Shown one piece after another: positions 43,879 through 53,756 of a DNA stretch of 64,000 nucleotides (within the stretch, counting starts at the first letter, position 1; every line of letters starts with the position of its first letter). Under the pieces are notes generated by a model. The model was given only the letters and a program-made list of their open reading frames with translations. It was not told the origin of the DNA and searched no databases. This stretch comes from Serratia quinivorans (lineage in GTDB: Bacteria; Pseudomonadota; Gammaproteobacteria; Enterobacterales; Enterobacteriaceae): positions 3,348,001-3,412,000 of the forward strand of contig UGYN01000002.1 in assembly GCA_900457075.1 (NCBI GenBank), in the 5' to 3' direction. The translations under genes and the position numbers were made by a program.

Positions 43879-45648
43879 ATGATGGCTCCTTCCCGCTTAC
43901 TGAAATTTCTGCTGCCTTATCTTTGGCCTAAAGATAACCCTAAACTGCGTTATTACCTGGTTATTGCCTTTGCTTTCATGGTGATATCCAAGGTCAGTAT
44001 CACGCTGGTGCCGCTGGCATACAAAGCGATGATCGACGCCCTGAGTGGCGAAACCGCCAAAATGCTGGCCATCCCCATAGGATTGATTTTGGCCTATGGC
44101 GTCGCCCGCATCGGTGGGGCGTTATTTGAAGAGCTGCGCAACGTGATGTTTGTGCATGTCAGCCAGAATGCCACCCGATTACTGGGGCTGCGGGTTTTCA
44201 GACAGTTGCACGCGCTGAGCCTGCGCTTTCACCTGGAGCGCCAAACCGGCGGGTTATCGTTATCGATCGAACGCGGTACCCAGGCGGTGGCAACGGTGCT
44301 TTCGCGGCTGCTGTTCTCCATTTTCCCCATTTTGTTCGAAATCACCCTGGTCGCGGTGATCATGTGGCATCTGTTAAACGGTTGGTTTGCACTGGCCATT
44401 TTGCTGACGGTCGGCTGCTATATCCTGTTTACCGTGATGGCGGTCAGTTGGCGTAGCCGCTTTCGGCGCGAGCTTAATCAGGCGAATGCCGATGCCAATA
44501 CCAAATCTATCGACAGCCTGCTCAATTATGAGACGGTAAAATACTTCGGTAACGAAGACTTCGAGGCCGAGCGTTTTAATATGTCGCGCCGGCTGTATGA
44601 ATATGCCGCCATCAAGAACCAGTTCAGTTTTACCGCTCTGAACCTCGGGCAAACTGCCATTATTTCCATCGGCCTGATCGTGATGATGGCGATGGCGGCG
44701 CAGGGCATTGTGCAAGGGCGCATGACGATTGGTGACTTTGTATTGGTGAATGCCTATCTGCTGCAACTCTATCAGCCGCTGAATTTCTTCGGTTTTATTT
44801 ATGCAGAAGTCAGGCAGGCGCTGATCGATATGGAAAACATGTTCGATTTGTTGCAGGAAGAGCAGGAGATCGTCGATCGGCCGGATGCGAAGGCGCTGCA
44901 CCTGGCTGCTGGCGAGGTGAGTTTTGACTCGGTCAGCTTTGGCTATGATGCGCGTCGGCCGATCCTGAAAAACGTCAGCTTCACTATTCCGGCCGGTAAC
45001 ACGGTCGCGGTGGTCGGAGCCTCGGGGGCGGGCAAGTCCACGCTGTCCCGGTTGCTGTTTCGTTTCTATGACGTGAGCGGTGGCTCGGTCTCGATTGACG
45101 GCCAGGATATCCGCAGCCTGAAACAGGCCAGCCTGCGTGCGGCGATCGGCATTGTGCCGCAAGATACCGTACTGTTTAACGATACGCTGGGCTACAACAT
45201 TGGCTACGGTAAAACCGGCTCGAGCCAGGACGAGATCGAGCGGGCCGCCAGGTTGGCGCATATACATGAGTTTATCGTCAGCCTGCCCGACGGCTATCAA
45301 ACCCGGGTGGGGGAGCGTGGGCTTAAGCTGTCCGGCGGTGAAAAGCAACGGGTGGCGATTGCTCGTACCATTCTGAAAAATCCGGCGATCCTGGTTTTCG
45401 ACGAAGCCACCAGCGCGCTGGATACCCAGACCGAACGCGAAATCCAGTCGCACTTACGTGAAGTGAGCCGTGACCACACCACGCTGGTGATTGCGCACCG
45501 TTTATCGACGGTGGTGGATGCCGATGAAATTATCGTGCTGGAGGCCGGTGAAATCGTTGAGCGCGGACGGCATGAAGCCTTGCTGGCCGCCAATGGCCGC
45601 TATGCTGCGATGTGGCAAAACCAATATAACGACGAACAGCAGCCCTGA
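43879..45648 (+). CDS. ABC exporter, Atm1/HMT1 (ABCB7)-type
   Basis: A 589-residue half-transporter with membrane domain and ATPase fused. The Atm1 sub-family marks are IDSLLNYETVKYFGNE in the cytoplasmic loop and FFGFIYAEVRQALIDMENMF. ATPase motifs: Walker A GASGAGKST, signature LSGGEKQRVAIARTIL, Walker B ILVFDEATSALD, H-loop AHRLSTV. Relatives export glutathione-linked sulphur or metals. It works as a homodimer. A close double ATG allows a start at 43879 or 43882. Confidence 0.9.
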   Translation: MMAPSRLLKFLLPYLWPKDNPKLRYYLVIAFAFMVISKVSITLVPLAYKAMIDALSGETAKMLAIPIGLILAYGVARIGGALFEELRNVMFVHVSQNATRLLGLRVFRQLHALSLRFHLERQTGGLSLSIERGTQAVATVLSRLLFSIFPILFEITLVAVIMWHLLNGWFALAILLTVGCYILFTVMAVSWRSRFRRELNQANADANTKSIDSLLNYETVKYFGNEDFEAERFNMSRRLYEYAAIKNQFSFTALNLGQTAIISIGLIVMMAMAAQGIVQGRMTIGDFVLVNAYLLQLYQPLNFFGFIYAEVRQALIDMENMFDLLQEEQEIVDRPDAKALHLAAGEVSFDSVSFGYDARRPILKNVSFTIPAGNTVAVVGASGAGKSTLSRLLFRFYDVSGGSVSIDGQDIRSLKQASLRAAIGIVPQDTVLFNDTLGYNIGYGKTGSSQDEIERAARLAHIHEFIVSLPDGYQTRVGERGLKLSGGEKQRVAIARTILKNPAILVFDEATSALDTQTEREIQSHLREVSRDHTTLVIAHRLSTVVDADEIIVLEAGEIVERGRHEALLAANGRYAAMWQNQYNDEQQP

Positions 45649-45657
45649 AGGTGTTGA

Positions 45658-45683
45658 CCCCGGGCGCTTTACTGCGCCTGGGG
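45658..45683. terminator. GC hairpin between convergent ABC exporter and tautomerase genes
   Basis: CCCCGGGCGC / GCGCCTGGGG with one G-U pair and a 6-nt loop in a 43-bp gap between two stops. No clear U-tract. Confidence 0.5.
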
Positions 45684-45691
45684 GTTATCGT

Positions 45692-46081
45692 TTATAGATC
45701 GCCGGTCAGGTACTGCGCTACCCCGTTGCCGAAACTCCAGTCGCCCTGACTGTTGGTGGTGATGGACACCATCAGGTCACTGCCTTCAATCCCACAGTTC
45801 TCCTTCAGCTCCCGGCTGAGATCGGCATAAAAACGCTGTTTCTGCTGCTCGGGTCGCGGGCTGGTAATCACCCGTACCACCACCAAATCGCGGGTGCGAG
45901 TCAGGTTAAGGCCGGTGTCTTCAATCACCATGTGGTGAGCCTTGTTTTCATGAACAATCTGGTACCTGTCACGCGGCGGGACCTCAAAGGCGCTGAGCAC
46001 CGCGCGGTGGGCAGCATCGAGCAGGGTTTTCAGTTCGGCTTCGCTGCGGCCCTCAATGACTTCAAAGATAAGTAATGGCAT
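45692..46081 (-). CDS. Tautomerase-family protein
   Basis: A 129-residue protein starting with the catalytic Pro (mature Pro1 after Met removal: MPLLIFEVIEGRSEAEL), the hallmark of the 4-oxalocrotonate tautomerase/MIF superfamily. RYQIVHENKAHHMVIEDTG and RFYADLSREL are typical of the tautomerase_2 group. It is divergent from a LysR-type regulator, a common pair. Confidence 0.88.
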   Translation of the reverse strand: MPLLIFEVIEGRSEAELKTLLDAAHRAVLSAFEVPPRDRYQIVHENKAHHMVIEDTGLNLTRTRDLVVVRVITSPRPEQQKQRFYADLSRELKENCGIEGSDLMVSITTNSQGDWSFGNGVAQYLTGDL

Positions 46082-46221
46082 TTTTATAATCCTGTCAGTG
46101 GGTTAATCTCGATATGAGGCAGCGAGTTATCTTCGCCTTTGAGAACCCATCTTAGCCAAGCGGCGGTGTGGGAAGAAGCGCTATACTTGAACTCATTGTT
46201 TATATAAATGAACAGTCGACG

Positions 46222-47172
46222 ATGAAAAACCCAAAAATAGAAACCCTGTGGACCCATTTGCACTGGCTCACCGTGCTGGCCGAGCAGGGCAGTTTTACCC
46301 GTGCGGCGGAGCGGCTGGATGTCAGCAAAGCGGCGATGAGCCAAAAAATCAAAGAGATTGAAACCTTGGCCGGGGTGCCGCTGGTGCAACGCACGACGCG
46401 CAGCGTCAGACTGACCGATGCCGGGCTGCGACTGGTGGAGGAACTGCGCCAGCCTTTCGCGCAGATAAAGCAGAGTTTCTCCGGCATTTGCGATTCGGCC
46501 GGGCCGCTGCGTGGTTCGGTACGGGTGACGGCGCCGGTGGCGTTTGCCCGCCAGCAGCTGGTGCCACGTATTACCGGCTTTCTGCGTGCTAATCCGGAGG
46601 TGCGGTTGCAGCTTGAGGTGTCCGACCGGCTGGTGTCGTTAACCAGCGAAGGGTTCGATTTGGCGATCCGCCACAGTGACAGCCTGCCCGATACCCATGT
46701 CGCCTGGCGGCTGTGCCAGACCGAAACCTTGGCGGTGGCCTCGGCAGACTACGTGAAACGGCACGGCATGCCGGTTTCACCGGCCGATCTGCAACGGCAT
46801 CAGTGTCTTTATTATCCTCGCAGCAGTGAATCCCCGAGCTGGAGCTTTGTCGCCAAACAGGCAGCAGAGGGCAAGACAGAAAAGATTCGGGTGCCGGTCA
46901 GCGGCCCGTTTGCCACCAACAACAGCGAGTCGATACGTGATGCGGCAGCGGAAGGCTTGGGCATTGCCCTGTTGCCAGACTTTAGCGCGCAGCAGGCATT
47001 GGCAGACGGCAGATTGATCGAGGTATTACCGGCCTGGCGGCCGATAGATGCCTTTGCTGACAGCCTTTATGTGGTACGCCCTTATGCGCCCCAGGTCTCG
47101 CGAGCGGTGGCGGAGTTCAGCCGTTATCTGCGCAGTGCCTTTGCCGAGGGGTTTTCGTCTGCCGGGTGCTGA
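46222..47172 (+). CDS. LysR-family transcriptional regulator (tautomerase-linked)
   Basis: A 316-residue regulator: HTH in LAEQGSFTRAAERLDVSKAAMSQKIKEIE (residues about 16-45), and a substrate-binding domain starting near 95 (GSVRVTAPVAFARQQLVP) with the CrgA/AaeR-like pattern. ATG 46222 is preferred to upstream in-frame starts. It probably regulates the divergent tautomerase gene, 140 bp away. Confidence 0.88.
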   Translation: MKNPKIETLWTHLHWLTVLAEQGSFTRAAERLDVSKAAMSQKIKEIETLAGVPLVQRTTRSVRLTDAGLRLVEELRQPFAQIKQSFSGICDSAGPLRGSVRVTAPVAFARQQLVPRITGFLRANPEVRLQLEVSDRLVSLTSEGFDLAIRHSDSLPDTHVAWRLCQTETLAVASADYVKRHGMPVSPADLQRHQCLYYPRSSESPSWSFVAKQAAEGKTEKIRVPVSGPFATNNSESIRDAAAEGLGIALLPDFSAQQALADGRLIEVLPAWRPIDAFADSLYVVRPYAPQVSRAVAEFSRYLRSAFAEGFSSAGC

Positions 47173-47236
47173 ATTGCCAGCGTTACCCCCCACCAAGGCT
47201 GGCGCAATGGTAACGCTAATTATAAGAACGATGTGA

Positions 47237-48379
47237 TTAACGCAGCCCCTGGACCAGCGAGTCGGCGCTGATGTCCGCAATGGTTTTCGCGCCGATCAGC
47301 GTCATGGCGACGCGCATTTCTTTATCGATCAGCTCGAGCAGGTTGGCGACTCCGGCCTGCCCGGCGGCGGCCAGCGCATAGGCAAAGGCGCGCCCCAGCA
47401 GCACGCCGTCGGCGCCCAGAGCAATCATGCGCACCACGTCCAGCCCGCTGCGAATGCCGGAGTCGGCCAGCAGGGTGATATCGCCTTTTACCGCCTCGGC
47501 AATCGCCGGCAGCGCATGGGCAGTGGATAACACGCCGTCCAGCTGGCGGCCGCCGTGGTTGGATACCACAATACCGTCGGCACCAAAGCGCACCGCATCT
47601 TTGGCGTCTTCGGGATCCAAAATGCCTTTGATGATCATCGGGCCTTGCCAGAACTCGCGGATCCAGTCCAGATCCTTCCAGGAGATTGAGGGATCGAAGT
47701 TGGTACCCAGCCAGCCGATATAGTCTTCCAGGCTGGTGGGTTTGCCGCGATAGGCCGAGACGTTGCCCAGATCGTGCGGCTTGCCGCACAGCCCGACGTC
47801 CCAGGCCCACTGCGGATGGGTCACCGCCTGCAACATGCGGCGCACGGCGGCATTGGGGCCACTCATGCCGGAGTGGGCGTCGCGGTAACGCGCACCGGGC
47901 ACCGGCATATCGACGGTGAATACCAGGGTTTTCACCCCGGCGGCTTTGGCGCGCTCCAGCGCATTGCGCATAAAGCCCCGGTCTTTCAATACGTACAGCT
48001 GGAACCACATCGGCCGATCGATTGCCGGTGCCACTTCTTCAATCGGGCAAACAGAGACCGTCGACAGGGTAAAAGGAATGCCTTTCTGCGCGGCGGCTTT
48101 GGCTGCCTGGACTTCACCGCGTCGGGCGTACATACCGGTTAACCCGACCGGGCCGAGGATCACCGGCATCGCCAGTTTTTCACCGAACAGGTTGGTTTCC
48201 AGGCTGAGGTCGGACATATTGCGCAGTATGCGCTGGCGCAGCGCGATGCCTGCCAGGTCTTCCGTGTTGCGTCGTAGCGTGTGTTCCGCGTAGGCCCCGC
48301 CGTCAATATAGTGAAACAGAAAAGGCGGGAGCTTAGCCTGTGCTGCGGCCCGGTAATCGGTTGAAGCGGAGATAATCAT
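47237..48379 (-). CDS. lldD: L-lactate dehydrogenase (FMN, quinone-linked) LldD
   Basis: A 380-residue alpha-hydroxy-acid oxidase family enzyme. FMN/active-site features: [38 protein letters not shown], Lys in [12 protein letters not shown], and catalytic His/Arg in [11 protein letters not shown]. It oxidises L-lactate to pyruvate at the membrane. It lies directly downstream of a lactate permease gene (57 bp gap), so they form an lldPD operon, but the usual lldR between them is missing. Confidence 0.93.
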   Translation of the reverse strand: MIISASTDYRAAAQAKLPPFLFHYIDGGAYAEHTLRRNTEDLAGIALRQRILRNMSDLSLETNLFGEKLAMPVILGPVGLTGMYARRGEVQAAKAAAQKGIPFTLSTVSVCPIEEVAPAIDRPMWFQLYVLKDRGFMRNALERAKAAGVKTLVFTVDMPVPGARYRDAHSGMSGPNAAVRRMLQAVTHPQWAWDVGLCGKPHDLGNVSAYRGKPTSLEDYIGWLGTNFDPSISWKDLDWIREFWQGPMIIKGILDPEDAKDAVRFGADGIVVSNHGGRQLDGVLSTAHALPAIAEAVKGDITLLADSGIRSGLDVVRMIALGADGVLLGRAFAYALAAAGQAGVANLLELIDKEMRVAMTLIGAKTIADISADSLVQGLR

Positions 48380-48436
48380 ATTTATACCTTATTTCGATAA
48401 TGGGCTTTTACGCTCAGAGGATCATTGCCTGCGCCA

Positions 48437-49993
48437 TCACAGCGGCGATCCCCCGTACACCAACATGGGCAATACGGTCTTTTTGATAATTTTGCCTTCG
48501 GCATTGCCGATCCCGAGGATTGAGCAAACGGCGATAATATTGTTCAGGCATATCATGTTGCCCATAGCTCCCCCGACGGATTGCAGTGCCAGCGTCAGGT
48601 TGACGTTTAGCCCGCTGCTCAGGGCGATTGACTGCTGGATGCCGCCGAACGTCAGGTTGGAAACGGTATTGGAACCGGAGAAAAACGAACCCAGCGCCCC
48701 AAGGAAAGAAGAGAACAGCAGCCAGCTTTCCCCCGTCAATGCCGCCAACGCCTTGCCGATGAGGATCACCGGCGCATTGTCGCCGCCCAGCATCATCAGG
48801 TTGACCATCACCAGCGCACCAAACAGGGCGATAAAGGGTTTAGCCACGCGCCCACCGGTTTCTGCGAACATCTGTTTTACCTGCCTGCAGTTCAGCCGGA
48901 ACAGGGGAATACACAGCACGACCACCAGCAAGAAAGGGATCAGTGCGGGTACATACAGCGTTTTGTAGCTGGCGGCGGCAGAAGTGCCGAATACCTGCTG
49001 CAATTCAATGATCAGGGCATTGCTGACGCGTAGCTCACCCAGGTTGCCGAGGCTCCCTTGCCACAGCAGTGCGCTGCTGTTGAGCAGCGCTTTGATGCCC
49101 AACTGGTGGATACGGGTCACTATCAGAATAGCAATCAGCAGCAGGGTCGGGGTCATTGCCTTGATGACCTGAACGAATGGCACGGCCTGGGGAGATGTTT
49201 TGCCTTCGCAGCGGGTCAGGCCGATGCCGGCACGCGCCAACAGCACCGACAGCATCAGGCCAATGGCGCCGCCCACCAGAGCCGGGAATTCATAGTTAAC
49301 CTGTGCCAGCAGCAGGTAAGGCACCGTGCAACTCAAGACGCTGAGTAAAATAAACGGCAGGTTATAGCGAATTTCACGCCAGGAAACGATAAAACGCAGC
49401 GCCAGCAATGGGATAACAAATCCGGCGACAAAGTGGATCAACGCGGTCTGACGGCCAATTTCCAGCAGGCTGGCATCGGATAACCCCAAATTGGCAAAGC
49501 CGAACCAGGTGGGCGTGCCGACGGCACCGAATGAGACGGGAACCGAGTTCATGACCAGCGTCAGCAGCGCAACGCGCAGGGGGTTAAAGCCTAGCCCGAC
49601 CAGAATGGGGGCGGCAATGGCGGCTGGCGTGCCGAATCCGCTGGCACCTTCAATCATAAAGGCGAATGCCCAACCGATAATCATCAACTGAGCAACCGGA
49701 TTGGGGCTGATATTTTCCAGCCAACGACGAACCACGTTTTCCGCACCGCTGATTTGCATCAGCTTATTCAGCAAAATCGCGCCGGCAATAATGGTTATCG
49801 GGGTGAAAACCGACACCAGTGCGGTAATGATATTGGCGTGCAGCAGCAGGGGCAGACTGTCGAACCAAAACATTTGCACGCCATACACGGCAGCGGCCGT
49901 TAAGGGCAGCGCGATATAAGAGGGCACACCGTTCTTTTTGGTCATCATCCAAATCAGCAGGACGATCGGCGAAATACTGAAAAACAGGGACAT
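48437..49993 (-). CDS. L-lactate permease (LctP family)
   Basis: A 518-residue inner-membrane protein with 12 or more hydrophobic helices and the LctP signature segments (EGASGFGTPAAIAAPILVGLG; SFFSGSNTVSNLTFGGIQQS, each in part). It takes up lactate or glycolate with protons. It is slightly shorter than E. coli LldP (551) and diverged, so I leave the symbol open. First gene of the operon with lldD. Confidence 0.88.
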   Translation of the reverse strand: MSLFFSISPIVLLIWMMTKKNGVPSYIALPLTAAAVYGVQMFWFDSLPLLLHANIITALVSVFTPITIIAGAILLNKLMQISGAENVVRRWLENISPNPVAQLMIIGWAFAFMIEGASGFGTPAAIAAPILVGLGFNPLRVALLTLVMNSVPVSFGAVGTPTWFGFANLGLSDASLLEIGRQTALIHFVAGFVIPLLALRFIVSWREIRYNLPFILLSVLSCTVPYLLLAQVNYEFPALVGGAIGLMLSVLLARAGIGLTRCEGKTSPQAVPFVQVIKAMTPTLLLIAILIVTRIHQLGIKALLNSSALLWQGSLGNLGELRVSNALIIELQQVFGTSAAASYKTLYVPALIPFLLVVVLCIPLFRLNCRQVKQMFAETGGRVAKPFIALFGALVMVNLMMLGGDNAPVILIGKALAALTGESWLLFSSFLGALGSFFSGSNTVSNLTFGGIQQSIALSSGLNVNLTLALQSVGGAMGNMICLNNIIAVCSILGIGNAEGKIIKKTVLPMLVYGGSPL

Positions 49994-50328
49994 AAGAGCC
50001 TCAGCGTTATTATTGTTATTTGTAGAGGTATGTAGCCGGAAGGTTAATTACCGCAACATTTTCATTCTAATCACAACGCTGGCTGATGTTCTATTCTGCA
50101 ATTTTCCAGGATGGGGATGTAGGGCGGTATAGTGACTCTGCGGGATGATTTCTGATTATTGGGTTTGTTTTTATTTGATTTAAAATCAAGTGGATATAAT
50201 TTTTTTGTTGTGTGATGAATGTGCTGGGTCACATTGATTACACAATAATTACCAATAGATTATATTCAAAAATGGAGTAATCCCGCGGCTCGCTCACGAG
50301 CCAACGAAAAATAATTATGTGACTCACT
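49994..50328. other. A+T-rich intergenic region upstream of the lactate operon
   Basis: 335 bp holding the promoter of the leftward lactate genes and the 3' end of a leftward LysR gene. It contains TGTG-CTGG-GTCACA-like inverted halves at about 50218-50233, but the spacing does not fit CRP. No terminator or gene is evident. Confidence 0.4.
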
Positions 50329-51249
50329 TCAAAAATAGTGGCTGATATTCTGATAGGACGTAATGATATGTTCGATCAGCAGCCGGGTTTTTAACGGTAA
50401 ATTGCGGGTATAAGGGTAAACCGCGTAAATACCTAATACCTTGCCACAGTGGCCGCTCAAAACCTCCACCATGGCCCCTTCCTGTAAATCCTCGTACACC
50501 ATGCAGCGTGGCACCATGGCAATGCCATAACCGGCGATCACCGCCTTGCGGATCGCCCGGGCGTTATTGGCGGACAGGTTGCCACTAACCTGCAGTTCAT
50601 AAATCTTGTTGCTGCCCGGCTGCTTCATCAGCCAGTTGTCGGTGCCGCTTTCCTGATAGGTATAGGTCAGACAGTTATGCTCGAGCAGGTCGCCTGCTGA
50701 CTGCGGCTCAGAATATTGTTGCAGATAGTTGGGCGAGCAAACGATCACCCAGCGGGAGTTCAGGATCGGACGGGCGATCAGGCTGGAATCCGGCAGGGTG
50801 CCAGTGCGGATAGCCAGATCTATCCCTTCGTTGACCAAATCGGCGAAGCGATTTTCCAGCCGCATTTCCACCTTCAGGTTCGGGTGAAGGGCGCAAAATT
50901 CCGCCACGCTTTCACTTAACAACAATTCCCCTGAAATGGTTGGCACCGACATGCGGATGATGCCGGTCAGTTCATCGCTGTGTTCACTGATGACGTTCAG
51001 GGCTTCCTGAGTTTTTGCGCTGATTTCTTTGGCCTGACGGTACAGGCTTTGGCCGTTTTCGGTTAGCGTCAGGCTGCGGGTGGTGCGGTACAGCAGGCGT
51101 GCGCCGAGAGATTTCTCCAGGCGACCAATGCGCTTGCTGACCACCGAGCTGGTGATGCCGGCGGTTTCAGCGGCTTTGCTGAAAGAACCGCAGTCAACAA
51201 TCAGGGCGAACAGGATCAGGTCGTTGGCGTATTCATGTGTGGGCAGCAT
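50329..51249 (-). CDS. LysR-family transcriptional regulator
   Basis: A 306-residue LysR regulator: HTH in DCGSFSKAAETAGITSSVVSKRIGRLE, substrate-binding domain from about 92 (LTGIIRMSVPTISGELLL). It lies upstream of the lactate operon on the same strand, with a 335-bp gap, and divergent from yojI. Either could be its target. Confidence 0.86.
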   Translation of the reverse strand: MLPTHEYANDLILFALIVDCGSFSKAAETAGITSSVVSKRIGRLEKSLGARLLYRTTRSLTLTENGQSLYRQAKEISAKTQEALNVISEHSDELTGIIRMSVPTISGELLLSESVAEFCALHPNLKVEMRLENRFADLVNEGIDLAIRTGTLPDSSLIARPILNSRWVIVCSPNYLQQYSEPQSAGDLLEHNCLTYTYQESGTDNWLMKQPGSNKIYELQVSGNLSANNARAIRKAVIAGYGIAMVPRCMVYEDLQEGAMVEVLSGHCGKVLGIYAVYPYTRNLPLKTRLLIEHIITSYQNISHYF

Positions 51250-51402
51250 CGGTGGGTGTTTTCCTCGTCCCGGAGTAACGGCCAGTGTAAATCCTCAGGT
51301 TCAGGAATCAATCGTTGGCGACAATATGAGAATTGTTATTGATATCACTTTTTGGCCGCTTACAATGCCTGCCATCTCAAGATTTCAGGCTAAGGGTTCT
51401 TC

Positions 51403-53055
51403 ATGGAGTTGCTACGGGTGGTTTACCGCCAGTATCGCTGGCCGTTTCTGGCGGTAATGGCGTTGACCATGGCCAGTGCGGCGCTGGGCATAGGCATCAT
51501 CGCCTTTATAAATTTGCGGCTGATGACGGTGGCGGGCAACCCGCTGGCCGTATTGCCTGAGTTCCTCGGGCTGCTGGCGTTGCTGATGGCGGTCACGCTG
51601 GGCTCGCAGCTGGCGCTGACCACGCTCGGCCACCATTTTGTGTTCCGACTGCGCGGCCAACTGGTGAAACAGATCCTGGATACCGATATCGAGCGGATAG
51701 AGCAACTGGGCAGCGCCTCACTGTTGGCGAGCCTGGCCAGTGATATACGAAATATCACCATTGCCTTTGTTCGCCTGCCGGAGCTGGTGCAAGGGGTGAT
51801 ACTGACGCTGGGGTCGGCGGCCTATCTGGGCTGGCTATCTCCGCAGATGCTGGCGGTCACCGCCGTTTGGGTCGCGGTGACGGTATTTGGCAGCGGGTGT
51901 CTGGTCTCGCGGGTGTATCGTCATTTGACCAGCGTGCGAGAGGCCGAAGAGCGCCTCTACGAACACTATCAGTCTGCGATTGACGGCCGCAAAGAGCTGG
52001 CATTGAACCGCGATCGTGCAAAAGCGCTGTACCAGCAGGCCTACCAGCCGGATGCCGAAGATTATCGACAGCACATTATCCGCGCCGATACCTACCATCT
52101 CAGTGCGGTGAACTGGTCGAATATCATGATGTTGGGGGCGATTGGTTTGGTGTTTTACATGGCCAACAGCCTGGGCTGGGCCGATACCACCGTCGCGGCA
52201 ACCTACTCGCTGACGTTGCTGTTCCTGCGTACCCCGTTACTGCAGGCGGTGGGGGCATTCCCGACGCTGATCGGTGCCGAAGTTGCCTTCGGCAAGGTCA
52301 AAGCGCTGCGACTTGCCGATTATCAACCCGAGTTTCCTGCGGTAGCGGCCAAAGCCTGGCAAACCCTGGAGCTGCACGATGTGATGTTCCACTATGGCGC
52401 GACGGAGCAAAAAGCGGGGTTCGCCGTTGGGCCGATCGACCTGAGGTTGCAACGTGGTGAACTGGTCTTCCTGATAGGCGGTAACGGCAGTGGGAAGTCG
52501 ACGCTGGCGATGTTGCTGACCGGGTTATATCAGCCGGTCAGTGGACAAATCTTGCTGGATGGCGTGCCACAGACTCTGAACGATATGTCTGACTATCGTC
52601 GTTTGTTCTCCGCTATTTTCACCGACTTTCATCCGTTCCACCATTTGCAGGGGCCTGAAGGCGAACAGCCGGATGCCGAACTGGTGGAAAGCTGGCTTAA
52701 CCGTTTGAACATGAAAAGCAAATTGCAATTCGACGGCCTGCGGGTAACTAATCCACAGTTGTCGCAGGGGCAGCGCAAGCGACTGGCGCTGCTGCTGGCA
52801 GTGGCGGAGAAGCGGGATATTTTGCTATTGGACGAATGGGCGGCGGATCAGGATCCGCAATTTCGTCGAATATTCTATCGTGAACTGCTACCGCAGTTAC
52901 GCGCTTTGGGTAAAACGGTGTTTGCCATCAGCCATGACGATCATTACTTCGAACATGCCGATCGGCTGCTGCAAATGCGTGACGGGCGCCTCAGCGAGTT
53001 GACCGGCAGCGAACGTGAACGTGCCAGCAAGGACTCGGTTTCGCAGATTGACTGA
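51403..53055 (+). CDS. yojI: ABC exporter YojI (cyclic peptide/microcin J25 type)
   Basis: A 550-residue half-transporter colinear with E. coli YojI (547): [59 protein letters not shown]. The ATPase part has Walker [10 protein letters not shown], a variant signature [12 protein letters not shown], Walker [14 protein letters not shown] and His in ISHDDHYF, of the SyrD/PvdE cyclic-peptide exporter group. In E. coli YojI exports microcin J25 with TolC. Confidence 0.93.
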   Translation: MELLRVVYRQYRWPFLAVMALTMASAALGIGIIAFINLRLMTVAGNPLAVLPEFLGLLALLMAVTLGSQLALTTLGHHFVFRLRGQLVKQILDTDIERIEQLGSASLLASLASDIRNITIAFVRLPELVQGVILTLGSAAYLGWLSPQMLAVTAVWVAVTVFGSGCLVSRVYRHLTSVREAEERLYEHYQSAIDGRKELALNRDRAKALYQQAYQPDAEDYRQHIIRADTYHLSAVNWSNIMMLGAIGLVFYMANSLGWADTTVAATYSLTLLFLRTPLLQAVGAFPTLIGAEVAFGKVKALRLADYQPEFPAVAAKAWQTLELHDVMFHYGATEQKAGFAVGPIDLRLQRGELVFLIGGNGSGKSTLAMLLTGLYQPVSGQILLDGVPQTLNDMSDYRRLFSAIFTDFHPFHHLQGPEGEQPDAELVESWLNRLNMKSKLQFDGLRVTNPQLSQGQRKRLALLLAVAEKRDILLLDEWAADQDPQFRRIFYRELLPQLRALGKTVFAISHDDHYFEHADRLLQMRDGRLSELTGSERERASKDSVSQID

Positions 53056-53457
53056 AATTAATATCACCCGGCCTGCACTATTGGGCTGGGTTATCCATTC
53101 TTCTCGCATGGCGCTATCCGCTAAAATCAGTATATCCCCGCGTTTCAGAGTCACTCCCCAGCCTAAATTGTCGCCAATTTAACTTAAGTTGTGCTGATTA
53201 ATTGTGTTTTGATTTATTGAATAGTGGTTTAATTTTGATCTACCTGCTTGTGCCACACTGCGGCTTGTCGATTAATTCACCCCAAATCTGGCGCCAATGA
53301 CCTGACTAATCCTGTTGTCTTTCTGCCGCATACCTGACTTTAGGTACATGAGTAGCAGATATTTTTTAAATTTCTATAGGAACAAACTTCTTTATTGATC
53401 GTTTAAATAGATCAATAATTGCATTTTGATTAGTTTAATCTATTAGATGAGGCGGCT
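53056..53457. other. Intergenic region after yojI
   Basis: 402 bp, A+T-rich toward the right. A stem ACCCGGCC / GGCTGGGT (53066-53091, one G-U) follows yojI but lacks a U-tract. Promoter of the small membrane protein genes should lie near 53380-53450. No gene seen. Confidence 0.4.
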
Positions 53458-53571
53458 GTGATAAGCAAGGATGACGCGGATATCAAACGTAAAGCTTGGC
53501 TGTGCGTATTTATCGGCTGCGGGGTGTTTTGGCTGGCCGTTGCCGCCGTGATTTATTGGCTGCTTATTTAG
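53458..53571 (+). CDS. YmiA-family small membrane protein
   Basis: A 37-residue protein from GTG 53458 (GAGG 6 bp upstream): ADIKRKAWLCVFIGCGVFWL then AVAAVIYWLLI, one transmembrane helix. The KRKAWL.VF.G...FW core is that of E. coli YmiA (46 residues). Function unknown. It is 11 bp before the next small gene. Confidence 0.65.
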   Translation: MISKDDADIKRKAWLCVFIGCGVFWLAVAAVIYWLLI

Positions 53572-53582
53572 GAAACAAATCG

Positions 53583-53756
53583 ATGGACAAAAAGCGCGTA
53601 AAGAAGAAAGGGGGCGCCCGGGATGACAGCCCGGTCAAGATCCCCCCTTTATGGCAGTTGACCCAACAACAACGGGATTTTATCAACGATCTCTGGCAGG
53701 ACGATGCCACGGAACCCGTACCGAAACCGGCCACCCGGCCCGGCGTTAACGAATAA
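53583..53756 (+). CDS. Small basic protein downstream of ymiA-like gene
   Basis: A 57-residue soluble protein (KKKGGARDDSPVKIPPLWQL, then QQRDFINDLWQDD). ATG 53583 follows AGGAAAC. It pairs with the YmiA-like gene and may correspond to the small gene next to ymiA in E. coli. Its end overlaps the convergent transporter gene by 11 bp. Function unknown. Confidence 0.6.
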   Translation: MDKKRVKKKGGARDDSPVKIPPLWQLTQQQRDFINDLWQDDATEPVPKPATRPGVNE

